This document shows positions 44,686-54,710 of a stretch of DNA of 64,000 nucleotides, piece after piece. The translations under genes and the position numbers were made by a program. Numbering within the stretch: position 1 is the first letter of the stretch; the number at the start of each line of letters is the position of its first letter. This DNA comes from Agriterribacter sp964391065 (lineage in GTDB: Bacteria > Bacteroidota > Bacteroidia > Chitinophagales > Chitinophagaceae): positions 13,559-77,558 of the forward strand of contig CAYMKT010000001.1 in the NCBI GenBank assembly GCA_964391065.1, given 5' to 3'. The notes under the pieces are model-generated. The model worked only from the letters and a program-made list of their open reading frames with translations, was not told where the DNA came from and did no database searches.

Positions 44686-47541
44686 ATGAGTAAAAGATTG
44701 TTTCTTTTAGATGCCATGGCGTTGGTTTTTCGCGCCTATTATGCTTTGATTCGTAATCCCCGTATTACTTCGAAGGGATATAATACCAATGCACAATTTG
44801 GGTTTACCAATACGCTGGTAGAGCTCATCAATAATCAAAAGCCATCACATATGGCGGTGTGTTTCGATACGCATGCACCTACCGAACGGCATACCGATTT
44901 TGCAGCGTATAAAGCCAACAGGCAGGAGGCTCCCGAAGACCTGGTGCTGGCCATTCCTGACATAAAACGTATAATAGAGGGCTTCAATATTCCCGTAATT
45001 GAGCTCGACGGTTATGAAGCCGACGACATCATCGGCACATTAAGTCTGCAGGCAGCAGCAGCAGGTTACGAAGTTTTTATGGTAACGCCGGATAAAGATT
45101 ATGGACAATTGGTAACTGATAAAATAAAAATTTATAAACCCGGGTACCAGGGCGGGGATGTTGAAATCATGGGACCGGAAGAAGTGTGTGCCAAATGGAA
45201 TATTAAAAGCGTTAGCCAGGTAATTGATGTATTGGGATTGATGGGCGATGCGGTAGACAATATTCCTGGCATTGCGGGTGTGGGCGAAAAAACTGCGGCA
45301 AAATTATTGGCCGAATATGAAACCCTGGAAAAAATTCTGGAAAATGCAGAAGGCATTAAGGGCGCACTGGGCGAAAAGATAAGAAAGGGAAGAGAGGATG
45401 CGATCATGAGTAAAAAGCTTGCGACTATTATTGTAGATGTTCCTGTAGAATTTCATGAAGAAAATTTCAGGCTGGCAGAATGGAACAAAGAGGTATTGAA
45501 AGATGTTTTTACTGAGCTTGAGTTTCGAACGATCGCACAGCGGTTGTTGGGTGAAGCCATAACTGTACCGGCAAGAACCGCAGACGCGAAAGGCGTTACA
45601 GCAGTTCAGACTGAATTGTTCGGTAACCCGGTTGAGCCGAAAAGTTCTGAAAAGAGGGTTATCGATACTTTGAAACCCGAAGTTGCTTCCGACCCGGCGC
45701 CTGTTGGACCAATAACTTCCGGCAAGAATATCAGCAACACCCCGCACTCCTATAGGGCAATAACGAACGCCAACGAACTTGTTGATTTTGTGAAAGCATT
45801 GTCTGTTCAACAGGAAATCTGCTTTGATACCGAAACAACCGGGCTTGACGCCAACGACACCGAACTGGTTGGAATGAGCTTTGCCTGGGTGGCCGGAGAA
45901 GCTTATTATATCCCATGCCCTGAAGATCGCGGGGAGACTTTAAGTATACTGCAAAGATTAGCGCCGGTTTTCGAAAATGAACGCATCACCTGGATTGGCC
46001 AGAATATCAAATTCGACATGCTGGTGTTGCGTTGGTATGGTATTGAAATAGCGGGGCAGTTGTTTGATACCATGCTGGCGCATTACGTTATTGAACCGGA
46101 TGGTAAACGCAGCATGGATTTATTAAGCGCGCAGTACCTGGGATATGAGCCTGTACATATTGAAGAACTGATTGGTAAAAAGGGAAAGCAGCAGGGCAAT
46201 ATGCGTGATGTGGAAATGGATAAAATAAAAGATTACGCTGCGGAAGATGCCGATATAACCCTTCAATTGAAACATATACTGCTGCCTGAACTAAAAGCGA
46301 AAGACGTGGAAAAAGTTTTTTACGAAGTCGAAAACCCGCTTGTAAAGGTATTGGCCGACATGGAGTTTGAGGGTGTGAAAATTGATTCCGGTTTTTTGAA
46401 GGAGTATTCAAAGGAACTGGAGGCAGAGGCGAAGACGGCAGAGGAAAGTGTATACAAACAAGCGGGAGTTCGTTTTAACCTGGCTTCTCCCAAACAGTTG
46501 GGCGAAGTGCTATTTGATAAACTGCAGTTAGACCCTAAGGCGAAGAAAACAAAAACAGGTCAGTATGCAACTGGTGAGGATGTACTGCTAAAACTATCTC
46601 ATCAAAACAAAATAGTAGAAGACATTTTGATTTACCGGGAGCTTACCAAGTTAAAATCAACCTATATTGATGCATTGCCGCTGATGGTCAACAAAAAAAC
46701 GGGCCGCGTACATACCACATATGCGCAGGCGGTTGCTGTTACAGGAAGACTGGCAAGCAATAACCCCAACCTGCAGAACATCCCGGTACGGTCGGCAAGA
46801 GGCAGGGAAATCAGGAAAGCATTCGTTGCAAGAGATGAAAAGCATGTTTTGCTTTCTGCTGACTATTCGCAAATCGAATTAAGAATTGTAGCCGCCATCA
46901 GCGGGGATGCGGCTATGTGCGAAGCATTTAAGAGTAAAAAAGATATTCACGCAGCTACAGCCGCCAAAGTATATAACATTGATGAAATAGCCGTAACCAG
47001 GGAACAGCGCTACAAAGCCAAGAGCGTGAATTTTGGCATCATTTACGGGCAGGGTGCTTTTGGACTGGCAGATAATCTGGGCATTAGCCGCACGGAGGCC
47101 AAAGAAATTATTGATAACTACAAGAAGGAGTTTTCAGGTATCAATAAGTATATGGATGAAACCATCAACTTTGCAAGGGAGCGCGGCTACGTACAAACCC
47201 TTATGGGACGTAAACGCTGGCTGCGCGATATCAACTCCTCCAATTTTACAGTACGGGGTTACGCCGAACGTAACGCCATCAACTCTCCCATACAGGGCAC
47301 AGCCGCCGACATGATAAAATTAGCGATGCAAAAAGTGCATAGCGCCATGAAAAAAGAAAAGATGCAGAGCCGGATGATCCTGCAGGTGCATGATGAGTTG
47401 ATTTTTGATGCGGTGCGAGAGGAAGCCACCGACCTGAAGGCGTTGATTATTGACAGTATGCAAACGGCAATGCTATTGCCCAATGGCGTTCCGGTGGTAG
47501 CAGAGGTTGGAGAGGGCGAGAACTGGCTTGAGGCCCACTGA
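44686..47541 (+). CDS. polA: DNA polymerase I
   Basis: Repair and Okazaki-fragment polymerase. It has all three parts: the 5'-3' nuclease (about 1-290), the 3'-5' exonuclease (DTETTG near 385, proofreading acids present) and the polymerase with motif A (SADYSQIELR), motif B (KSVNFGIIYG) and motif C (QVHDEL). Length 951 is normal for Bacteroidota. The linker between nuclease and exonuclease (about 290-350) is low-complexity. Monocistronic. Confidence 0.97.
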   Translation: MSKRLFLLDAMALVFRAYYALIRNPRITSKGYNTNAQFGFTNTLVELINNQKPSHMAVCFDTHAPTERHTDFAAYKANRQEAPEDLVLAIPDIKRIIEGFNIPVIELDGYEADDIIGTLSLQAAAAGYEVFMVTPDKDYGQLVTDKIKIYKPGYQGGDVEIMGPEEVCAKWNIKSVSQVIDVLGLMGDAVDNIPGIAGVGEKTAAKLLAEYETLEKILENAEGIKGALGEKIRKGREDAIMSKKLATIIVDVPVEFHEENFRLAEWNKEVLKDVFTELEFRTIAQRLLGEAITVPARTADAKGVTAVQTELFGNPVEPKSSEKRVIDTLKPEVASDPAPVGPITSGKNISNTPHSYRAITNANELVDFVKALSVQQEICFDTETTGLDANDTELVGMSFAWVAGEAYYIPCPEDRGETLSILQRLAPVFENERITWIGQNIKFDMLVLRWYGIEIAGQLFDTMLAHYVIEPDGKRSMDLLSAQYLGYEPVHIEELIGKKGKQQGNMRDVEMDKIKDYAAEDADITLQLKHILLPELKAKDVEKVFYEVENPLVKVLADMEFEGVKIDSGFLKEYSKELEAEAKTAEESVYKQAGVRFNLASPKQLGEVLFDKLQLDPKAKKTKTGQYATGEDVLLKLSHQNKIVEDILIYRELTKLKSTYIDALPLMVNKKTGRVHTTYAQAVAVTGRLASNNPNLQNIPVRSARGREIRKAFVARDEKHVLLSADYSQIELRIVAAISGDAAMCEAFKSKKDIHAATAAKVYNIDEIAVTREQRYKAKSVNFGIIYGQGAFGLADNLGISRTEAKEIIDNYKKEFSGINKYMDETINFARERGYVQTLMGRKRWLRDINSSNFTVRGYAERNAINSPIQGTAADMIKLAMQKVHSAMKKEKMQSRMILQVHDELIFDAVREEATDLKALIIDSMQTAMLLPNGVPVVAEVGEGENWLEAH

Positions 47542-47633
47542 TAGGGGAATCTGCCGGGCTACGCTCTGGTACTGTTTTATGATCTTCAGGCCTGGGATGG
47601 GTTTTGACTCGCAGTTATTTAAAAATACAGCAT

Positions 47634-49061
47634 ATGTTTAAGACTAATATTTCAGTATTTTTTCTGCTTTTGATGGCTTTGGGTTGTAATAGTAAACAGG
47701 GCAGTCCGGATACTGGCGGTGGCGATACATTGAAAAACAAAGTAGCCATTTGGCTTACCGATCCGGATGCTGCTATACTTTTCAGGGAGCAAAGCACACC
47801 CCCGGCGTTCGGCAATGTTGCAAACAATTACGCTTCTATTGAGGTAAATGACCAGGAAACTTTTCAAACCGTAGATGGTTTCGGCTATACGTTAACGGGA
47901 GGTAGTGCAATGCATCTGCACAATATGAACGCTGCAGACCGCGCACAGGTAATAAAGGAGTTATTTGATACAGGCGGAAACAACATTGGAATCAGCTATC
48001 TGCGTGTAAGTATCGGGGCATCTGATTTAGACGAACGTGTATTTTCATATAACGATTTGGCTCCCGGACAAACGGACGAACAAATGACGCAATTCAGTAT
48101 TGCACCCGATAAGGAACATCTTATTCCGGTGTTGAAAGAAATTTTGACCATAAATCCCGATATTAAAATTTTAGGTTCACCCTGGTCGCCGCCCGTTTGG
48201 ATGAAAACAAATGGAAATTCCCAGGGCGGGAGTTTGAAACCGGAGTACTACGATGCTTACGCAAAATATTTTGTGAAGTATGTTGAAGCCATGAAGGCCG
48301 AAGGTATTACGATAGATGCAGTTACCGTTCAAAACGAGCCCTTACATCCTGGCAATAATCCAAGCCTGCTGATGCTGGCGGAACAGCAGGCTGATTTTAT
48401 CAGGCAAAGCCTGGGCCCCGCCTTTGAAGCAGCCAATATTAAAACAAAGATTATTGTATACGATCATAATGCCGACCGGCCGGATTACCCCATTACTATT
48501 TTTAATAACGCAGATGCGGCAAAATATATTGATGGCTCCGCCTTTCATCTGTACGCCGGCGATATCAGTGCGTTAAGCCAGGTGCATATGGCTTATCCCA
48601 ATAAAAATCTCTATTTCACTGAGCAATGGATAGGGGCGCCAGGTAATTTAAAAGGCGATCTGGGCTGGCACATAAAAAATATAATAATAGGATCAATGCG
48701 CAACTGGTGCCGGGTAGCGCTTGAGTGGAACCTCGCCGCCAACTCCAACCTGGAGCCATATACGCCCGGAGGTTGCACTCAATGTTTGGGTGCGCTTACC
48801 ATTGACGGTAACAATGTGAAGCGAAATCCTGCTTATTATATTATCGCGCATGCCGCTAAGTTTGTTCGCCCCGGATCGGTCCGGATCGCTTCCAATGTTC
48901 TTCCCGCATTGCCCAATGTGGCCTTTACAACTCCTAATGGCAAAAAAGTACTGATCGTATTAAACGAAAGCAGTGTTCTTCAAAATTTCAATATCAAATA
49001 CAACGGTAATTGGGCATCTTATGGATTAAAGCCGGGGTCTGCGGCAACTTTTGTTTGGTAA
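47634..49061 (+). CDS. GH30-family glycoside hydrolase, lipoprotein
   Basis: Secreted enzyme of about 475 residues. A lipobox leader (LMALGC) precedes a TIM barrel with GFGYTLTGGSA near the start, the acid/base Glu in VQNEPLHPG and the nucleophile Glu in FTEQWIG; a small beta domain follows. GH30 members cleave beta-glucosides, beta-1,6-glucans or beta-xylans; this one lies in the glucosylceramidase-like subgroup by overall look. The frame is open to 47604; the ATG at 47634 opens the signal peptide. Convergent with the amidohydrolase gene. Confidence 0.88.
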   Translation: MFKTNISVFFLLLMALGCNSKQGSPDTGGGDTLKNKVAIWLTDPDAAILFREQSTPPAFGNVANNYASIEVNDQETFQTVDGFGYTLTGGSAMHLHNMNAADRAQVIKELFDTGGNNIGISYLRVSIGASDLDERVFSYNDLAPGQTDEQMTQFSIAPDKEHLIPVLKEILTINPDIKILGSPWSPPVWMKTNGNSQGGSLKPEYYDAYAKYFVKYVEAMKAEGITIDAVTVQNEPLHPGNNPSLLMLAEQQADFIRQSLGPAFEAANIKTKIIVYDHNADRPDYPITIFNNADAAKYIDGSAFHLYAGDISALSQVHMAYPNKNLYFTEQWIGAPGNLKGDLGWHIKNIIIGSMRNWCRVALEWNLAANSNLEPYTPGGCTQCLGALTIDGNNVKRNPAYYIIAHAAKFVRPGSVRIASNVLPALPNVAFTTPNGKKVLIVLNESSVLQNFNIKYNGNWASYGLKPGSAATFVW

Positions 49062-49088
49062 ATAAATGATGTTATCACTCCTTGCGAA

Positions 49089-50255
49089 CTACATTATTCT
49101 TTCACCAGCGCTCAAATCCTCATTTAACAATATGATTCCGGGTTGTTTGCCTTTTTCAAAAGATCCTAAATCATGCTCCCAGCGTAATGCTTTTGCTCCA
49201 TTAAGAGTAGCCCATTGCAGTAAAGTGTGTAAAGGGATATGTGGAAAGTGTTGATGAATGGTTGATAGTTCACTGGTAATACTCAATTGCCAGTTGCTGC
49301 CGTAGCTATCGGTCCCCAAAACGATAGTGCAACCGTGTTTGATAAAGAGACCAACCGGCGGTAGTTTTTTTTCAATGTACAGGTTAGCGTTTGCACAGAC
49401 GCAGTACACTAACTGTAATCCGTTTTTTGCTGCATACTCATTAGCAAACACAATGTCGTCTTCAGGCATATAGGTATTGTGAACGAGTATAATGGTTTGT
49501 TCGTTATTAAAATAGGGCAACCAGGTTTGCACACTGCTTTTTCGGGATACCGGCAATGGCATTGTTTTACGCCCAATGCCTTCATAAAATGATAAAAAGG
49601 GTCCGGTGCCATAAACAAATAGTTCATCTTCACCTGCGCTTTCCTGGTTATGGATGGTAATGGTTTTTCCTTTGGTGTTTTTATTGATGAGGGAAAAAGT
49701 AAGTGGAGACACACTGTAAATGGCGTGCGGCGATAAGGCAGTATGAGCAGGATAAGGAATGTGACTGTTAAAAGCGTCTTCCATTTTTATAAAAGTGGCG
49801 ATTTTTTCTTCTGCTTTACTGTCGTCAAGATTGGTTATTTCCAGGAAATTAGTCCAGCGCAACCGGCTCCTGCTTTTCTGGCTAATGGAATATTCATGGT
49901 TGCAGATATCACCTACTGCATTGATGCCATTCCCGAACATTTCTTTGTCTGCCAGCTCCATTTGCTTTGCTCTTTCATCCATGCTGACCGGCGATGCTTT
50001 CATTACATCGGCAATAAAATGAGTGAGTCCGCCACCGGGGGCAATCGCACCACGCATGTGGCTTAGTTCCAGGTGGCAATGGCAATTGATATGTCCCGGC
50101 ATAAGGATGCCATTTAATTTTTGAATATCTTCACCGGTTTCGCCGGTAATAATATCCAGAATGGTTCCTTTTTCATCGGCAACAAGGGTATGGCTGTTGT
50201 TGAGCACCTGGTAACCCGTAAACAATTGATCCGCCTGAAATTTGCAATACGCCAT
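49089..50255 (-). CDS. amidohydrolase-family deaminase (aminofutalosine-deaminase-like)
   Basis: Metal-dependent amidohydrolase of 388 residues. The zinc site is seen as HINCHCHLELSH (H-x-H near residue 58), with a later LSPHAIYSV, the His in ITIHNQES and Asp in LGTDSYGSN. The HLELS block is typical of the group that includes aminodeoxyfutalosine deaminases of menaquinone synthesis and other aminohydrolases; which one cannot be settled here. No other menaquinone genes are in the window. Monocistronic. Confidence 0.78.
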   Translation of the reverse strand: MAYCKFQADQLFTGYQVLNNSHTLVADEKGTILDIITGETGEDIQKLNGILMPGHINCHCHLELSHMRGAIAPGGGLTHFIADVMKASPVSMDERAKQMELADKEMFGNGINAVGDICNHEYSISQKSRSRLRWTNFLEITNLDDSKAEEKIATFIKMEDAFNSHIPYPAHTALSPHAIYSVSPLTFSLINKNTKGKTITIHNQESAGEDELFVYGTGPFLSFYEGIGRKTMPLPVSRKSSVQTWLPYFNNEQTIILVHNTYMPEDDIVFANEYAAKNGLQLVYCVCANANLYIEKKLPPVGLFIKHGCTIVLGTDSYGSNWQLSITSELSTIHQHFPHIPLHTLLQWATLNGAKALRWEHDLGSFEKGKQPGIILLNEDLSAGERIM

Positions 50256-50418
50256 AGCTGAATTAACTTTGCTGCCCGAAAGCCAAAAGAATTACTCAAC
50301 CTGAAGCATGCGATCCGCCCTGGCGAATAAACAGCAACAGAAGTAAGCGATACCTGGAATGCAGGAACGGCAAAAATAAAAGAAAAATAGCCGCATTAAA
50401 TGCGGGAAACAAATACCG

Positions 50419-51486
50419 ATGTTAGATAAACTAGAAGCAATAAAGGCGAGATTCGACCAGTTGGGTGTGGCATTAACCAATCCCGAGGTTGTAAATGACA
50501 ATAAGAAATTTACGGTTACCAGCAGGGAATACCGAAGTTTAGAAAAAATTGTGAGGGCGCATGATGCGTACAAAAAACTACTCGATAACATTGAATTTAA
50601 TACAGAAGTACTAAATGGCGATGATGCGGAAATGCGTGATTTGGCAAAGACGGAATTACCTGGAATGGAAGAGCAAAAAGAAAAAATGGAGGCGGATATC
50701 AGGCAAATGCTGATTCCCAAAGATCCGCAGGACGAAAAAAACGCCATTATTGAAATACGCGCCGGTACGGGGGGCGATGAAGCTTCCCTGTTTGCGGGCG
50801 ACCTCCTGCGCATGTATCTGCGCTATTGCGAAAGAAAAGGCTGGAAAACAACTGTTTTAACTGAAAGCGAAGGTACCGTGGGTGGGTACAAGGAGGTAGA
50901 GCTGGAAGTAACCGGTGAAGATGTATATGGGGTATTAAAGTTTGAAAGCGGAGTTCACCGCGTACAGCGGGTTCCAAATACCGAGGCCAGCGGGCGTGTG
51001 CATACGAGCGCCGCCACGGTAGCGGTAATGCCTGAAGCGGAGGAAGTTGATTTTGAATTGCGGGAAAGTGATGTGAAAATGGAAACCGCCCGAAGCGGCG
51101 GCGCGGGTGGACAAAACGTAAACAAGGTTGAAACCAAGGTAATGCTAACGCATATCCCTACCGGAACCGTGGTGATTTGCCAAACAGAACGCTCACAATT
51201 GGGAAACCGGGAAAAAGCCATGCAGATGATGCGCACCCGTTTATATGAAGAACAAGTGCGCAAACAGGAGGAGGAAATTTCAAGGCATCGTAAAAGCCTG
51301 GTAAGCACGGGCGACAGATCGGCGAAAATCAGGACCTATAACTATCCCCAGGGAAGGGTAACCGACCATCGCATAGGTCTTACCGTATACAACCTGGATG
51401 ACGTAATGAATGGGGCATTACAGGAATTTATTGATGCACTTCAATTTGCCGAAAATGCCGAGAAGCTTACGCATGAGAGTATCTAA
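50419..51486 (+). CDS. prfA: peptide chain release factor 1
   Basis: Terminates translation at UAA and UAG. The GGQ motif is in SGGAGGQNVNKVE (about 230-240) and is followed by the class-typical block TERSQLGNREKAM. Domain 2 has the recognition loop in the middle. 355 residues is normal for RF1. No PrmC methyltransferase gene is adjacent in the window. Confidence 0.95.
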   Translation: MLDKLEAIKARFDQLGVALTNPEVVNDNKKFTVTSREYRSLEKIVRAHDAYKKLLDNIEFNTEVLNGDDAEMRDLAKTELPGMEEQKEKMEADIRQMLIPKDPQDEKNAIIEIRAGTGGDEASLFAGDLLRMYLRYCERKGWKTTVLTESEGTVGGYKEVELEVTGEDVYGVLKFESGVHRVQRVPNTEASGRVHTSAATVAVMPEAEEVDFELRESDVKMETARSGGAGGQNVNKVETKVMLTHIPTGTVVICQTERSQLGNREKAMQMMRTRLYEEQVRKQEEEISRHRKSLVSTGDRSAKIRTYNYPQGRVTDHRIGLTVYNLDDVMNGALQEFIDALQFAENAEKLTHESI

Positions 51487-51616
51487 ATCGTGGTTTTAAA
51501 TGAGAGTCCCGCTACATTTCATTTGATGAAAAGCGTTTACAAATGATACTTTCCCATCATATTGACTGTATATTGTTTTATTCTTAGTTATTTTGTGCGC
51601 TTATAAAAAACAGGAA

Positions 51617-52666
51617 ATGAAAATATTAATAACCGGAACAGCAGGATTTATCGGATTTCACCTTGCCAATTATCTTATGGAGAGAGGCGATGAAGTGGTA
51701 GGGCTGGACAGCATCAATGATTATTACGATGTTAACTTGAAATATAACCGATTGAAAGCTGCCGGGATTGAAGCTGAAGAGATAGGATATAACAAATTGG
51801 TTAGCAGCACTACATACCCTAATTACCATTTCATACAACTGCAGTTGGAAGACAAAGAAAACATGCAGAAGCTGTTCGCCACCCAGCAGTTTGATAAAGT
51901 GTGCAACCTTGCTGCCCAGGCAGGAGTGCGGTATAGTCTTACTAATCCGGATGTTTACATCAGCAGTAATATTGTAGGATTTCTTAATATATTAGAATGT
52001 TGCCGGCACCATAATGTAAAACATCTGGCCTATGCCAGCAGTTCAAGCGTATATGGATTGAATGGCAAATCGCCTTTTGCTACCGCCGATAATGTAGATC
52101 ACCCTGTTTCACTGTATGCCGCCAGCAAAAAAAGCAATGAACTGATGGCACATACCTATAGCCACCTGTTTAAAGTGCCCACTACCGGGCTTCGTTTTTT
52201 TACCGTTTACGGACCCTGGGGCAGGCCGGATATGGCTTTGTTTCTTTTTACCAAAGCTATTTTGGAGAACAAACCCATCCAGGTATTTAACAACGGCGAC
52301 ATGGTTCGGGATTTTACCTATATAGCCGATATTATAGAAGGCGTGGTTAGAGTGATTGATAATCCGCCTGTAAGCAATGATTCCTGGGATGCCGTTAACC
52401 CGGATCCTTCTACTTCTTCGGCTCCCTATAAAGTATATAATATTGGCAATAACAACCCGGTACGGCTGATGGATTTTATTGAGGCCATCGAAGCGGCATT
52501 AGGTAAAAAGGCTGAGAAACAGATGATGCCTATGCAGCCTGGAGATGTGGCCGCAACCTGTGCCGATGTACAGGACCTGGTGCGCAACCTTCATTACAAG
52601 CCTGAAACGAAAGTAAAAGAAGGTGTAAATCGTTTTATTGAATGGTATACACAATATCATTCATAA
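51617..52666 (+). CDS. NAD-dependent nucleotide-sugar epimerase (UDP-glucuronate 4-epimerase-like)
   Basis: Extended SDR of 349 residues: NAD-binding GTAGFIG (about 7-13), catalytic YAASK (Tyr and Lys with a Ser upstream in ASSSSVYG) and substrate blocks RFFTVYGPWGRPDMA, all of the GalE/CapI group. The sequence most resembles UDP-glucuronate 4-epimerases that supply capsule or LPS sugars. The ATG at 51617 gives the first beta strand; the frame is open 8 codons upstream. Location between prfA and rimP is incidental. Confidence 0.87.
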   Translation: MKILITGTAGFIGFHLANYLMERGDEVVGLDSINDYYDVNLKYNRLKAAGIEAEEIGYNKLVSSTTYPNYHFIQLQLEDKENMQKLFATQQFDKVCNLAAQAGVRYSLTNPDVYISSNIVGFLNILECCRHHNVKHLAYASSSSVYGLNGKSPFATADNVDHPVSLYAASKKSNELMAHTYSHLFKVPTTGLRFFTVYGPWGRPDMALFLFTKAILENKPIQVFNNGDMVRDFTYIADIIEGVVRVIDNPPVSNDSWDAVNPDPSTSSAPYKVYNIGNNNPVRLMDFIEAIEAALGKKAEKQMMPMQPGDVAATCADVQDLVRNLHYKPETKVKEGVNRFIEWYTQYHS

Positions 52667-52834
52667 GTGGCCATGCTATCCCATGAGTCTTTTTTCCGGG
52701 AAAAGAATTCATTTTGCTATAATTCATCACTACGTTGCAAAAAAATTTTGCGCTTTATACGAATACACTAACTTTGCCGCAGGAAAAGAACGACAGAAGG
52801 GAACGAATTCGTTCCCTTCTTCATTTGTCAGACT

Positions 52835-53305
52835 ATGAATAACGAGGCAACAAATGCGGTTATAGAACAAATGGTATCTGCATTGCTGGGCGATAATCCT
52901 GATTATTTTTTGGTGGAAATAAAAATAATACCCCCCCATAATATTAAGGTTTTCCTGGATGCAGACGGCGGTGTGTCTATTGATAAATGTGTAAAATATA
53001 ACCGCGCCCTGTACAAGCAGATAGAAGAAAGCGGAATTTTCCCCAGTGGTGATTTTTCCCTGGAAGTGTCATCTCCCGGTCTGGACGAACCGTTAAAAAT
53101 GAAACGTCAGTATTTTAAGAACATTGGCAGGCAGGTTGAACTGGTATTACTCGATGGTACGAAACTGGAGGGAAAGTTAACGGCTGTAAATGATGGAGTA
53201 ATACAAGTGGAAGAAATAAAAGGGAAGAACAGGAAAAAAGAAATAACGGATCACACGATACTTATTGATCACATAAAAACAACTAAAATTAAAATTCAAT
53301 TTTAA
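52835..53305 (+). CDS. rimP: ribosome maturation factor RimP
   Basis: Needed for 30S subunit maturation. N-terminal alpha/beta domain with the conserved VFLDADGGVSIDKC and SPGLDEPLK, then an SH3-like barrel. 156 residues is normal. It is the first gene of a rimP-nusA-infB block; nusA follows 62 bp later. Confidence 0.92.
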   Translation: MNNEATNAVIEQMVSALLGDNPDYFLVEIKIIPPHNIKVFLDADGGVSIDKCVKYNRALYKQIEESGIFPSGDFSLEVSSPGLDEPLKMKRQYFKNIGRQVELVLLDGTKLEGKLTAVNDGVIQVEEIKGKNRKKEITDHTILIDHIKTTKIKIQF

Positions 53306-53367
53306 CGATCCCTTCCGAATGGAGCGTATACCCTACGCTGATCGGTTAAAGGATAAAAAGCTGTAAT

Positions 53368-54615
53368 ATGGCAAGTATTAATCTTATTGAATCCTTTCAG
53401 GATTTTAAAGACGCGGAAAACATTGACCGGCCCACGATGATGAAAGTGCTGGAAGATGTATTTAAAACATTACTCCGTAAAAAATATGGTTCTGACGAAA
53501 ACTTTGACGTAATTGTCAATACTGAAAAAGGAGACCTTGAAATTATCCATCGCCGAACGATAGTTGAAAACGGGCAGGTGGAGAATGCAGTGGCGGAAAT
53601 AGCGTACAGCGATGCTATTAAAATTGAACCGGATTTTGAAGTGGGCGAAGAACTGTTCCAGGAAGTAGATATCCTTGATTTCGGACGTCGTGCCATCCTG
53701 GCGGCCAAACAAACGCTTGCCAGCCGCATCAGCGATCTTAAGAAAAACAGCCTGGTAAAAAAATATGCCGACCGGGTGGGAGAAATTATTAGCGCGGAAG
53801 TATACCAGGTATGGAAAAAAGAAGTATTATTATTAGATGAAGATGGTAATGAACTGATCATACCCAAATCGGAACAGATACCTTCGGATTATTTTAAAAA
53901 GGGAGAAAACATAAAAGCTGTAGTGAAAAAGGTGGAATTAAAAAACAATTCACCTGTTATTATCTTATCCCGAACGCACCCTTCCTTCCTCGCTAAATTG
54001 CTTGAAATTGAAGTTCCGGAGATTTTTGACGGGTTAATTGTCATCCGAAAAATTGTACGGGAGCCCGGCGAACGGGCAAAGGTGGCGGTAGAATCTTACG
54101 ACGATCGTATTGATCCCGTAGGCGCCTGCGTGGGAATGAAAGGAAGCCGTATCCATGGCATAGTAAGGGAGTTGAAAAATGAAAATATTGATGTCATTAA
54201 CTGGACCAATAATATACAGTTGCTGATCCAGCGGTCACTAACCCCGGCGAAAGTGAGTTTCATGGAGATTGATGCGGAAAGAAAGCACGCCAGTGTATAT
54301 CTTAAACCCGACCAGGTATCACTGGCTATCGGACGCCGTGGTGTAAACATAAAACTAGCCTGCGAACTGACAGGACATGAAATTGATGTATTCCGTGATG
54401 ATGAAAATCAGACTGAAGAGTTTGATATTGATCTTGATGAATTTGCAGATGAAATTGATACATGGGTAATTGAAGAACTGAAACGCATTGGTTGCGATAC
54501 CGCCCGTAGCGTACTCGATTTAACTGTGGAGGAATTGGAAAGAAGAACCGATCTTGAAAAAGAAACGATAGAGGATGTTAAAAAAGTGCTGGAAGAGGAG
54601 TTTCAAAAGGGGTAA
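53368..54615 (+). CDS. nusA: transcription factor NusA
   Basis: RNA polymerase-binding elongation/antitermination factor. It has the N-terminal polymerase-binding domain, an S1 fold, and two KH domains (VGACVGMKGSRI and SLAIGRRGVNIKLACELTG). The C-terminus has one HhH-like stretch (about 365-415, VEELERRTDLEKETIEDV). 415 residues is usual for Bacteroidota. Second in the rimP-nusA-infB block. Confidence 0.95.
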   Translation: MASINLIESFQDFKDAENIDRPTMMKVLEDVFKTLLRKKYGSDENFDVIVNTEKGDLEIIHRRTIVENGQVENAVAEIAYSDAIKIEPDFEVGEELFQEVDILDFGRRAILAAKQTLASRISDLKKNSLVKKYADRVGEIISAEVYQVWKKEVLLLDEDGNELIIPKSEQIPSDYFKKGENIKAVVKKVELKNNSPVIILSRTHPSFLAKLLEIEVPEIFDGLIVIRKIVREPGERAKVAVESYDDRIDPVGACVGMKGSRIHGIVRELKNENIDVINWTNNIQLLIQRSLTPAKVSFMEIDAERKHASVYLKPDQVSLAIGRRGVNIKLACELTGHEIDVFRDDENQTEEFDIDLDEFADEIDTWVIEELKRIGCDTARSVLDLTVEELERRTDLEKETIEDVKKVLEEEFQKG

Positions 54616-54710
54616 GGGTTTCAGGCAAGTATTGATAATTGTATAAGAACAGATAAAATCAAACAAATCCCGTAGGTACTCTGATCAAAAATGCAACGGG
54701 ACAATAAAAT

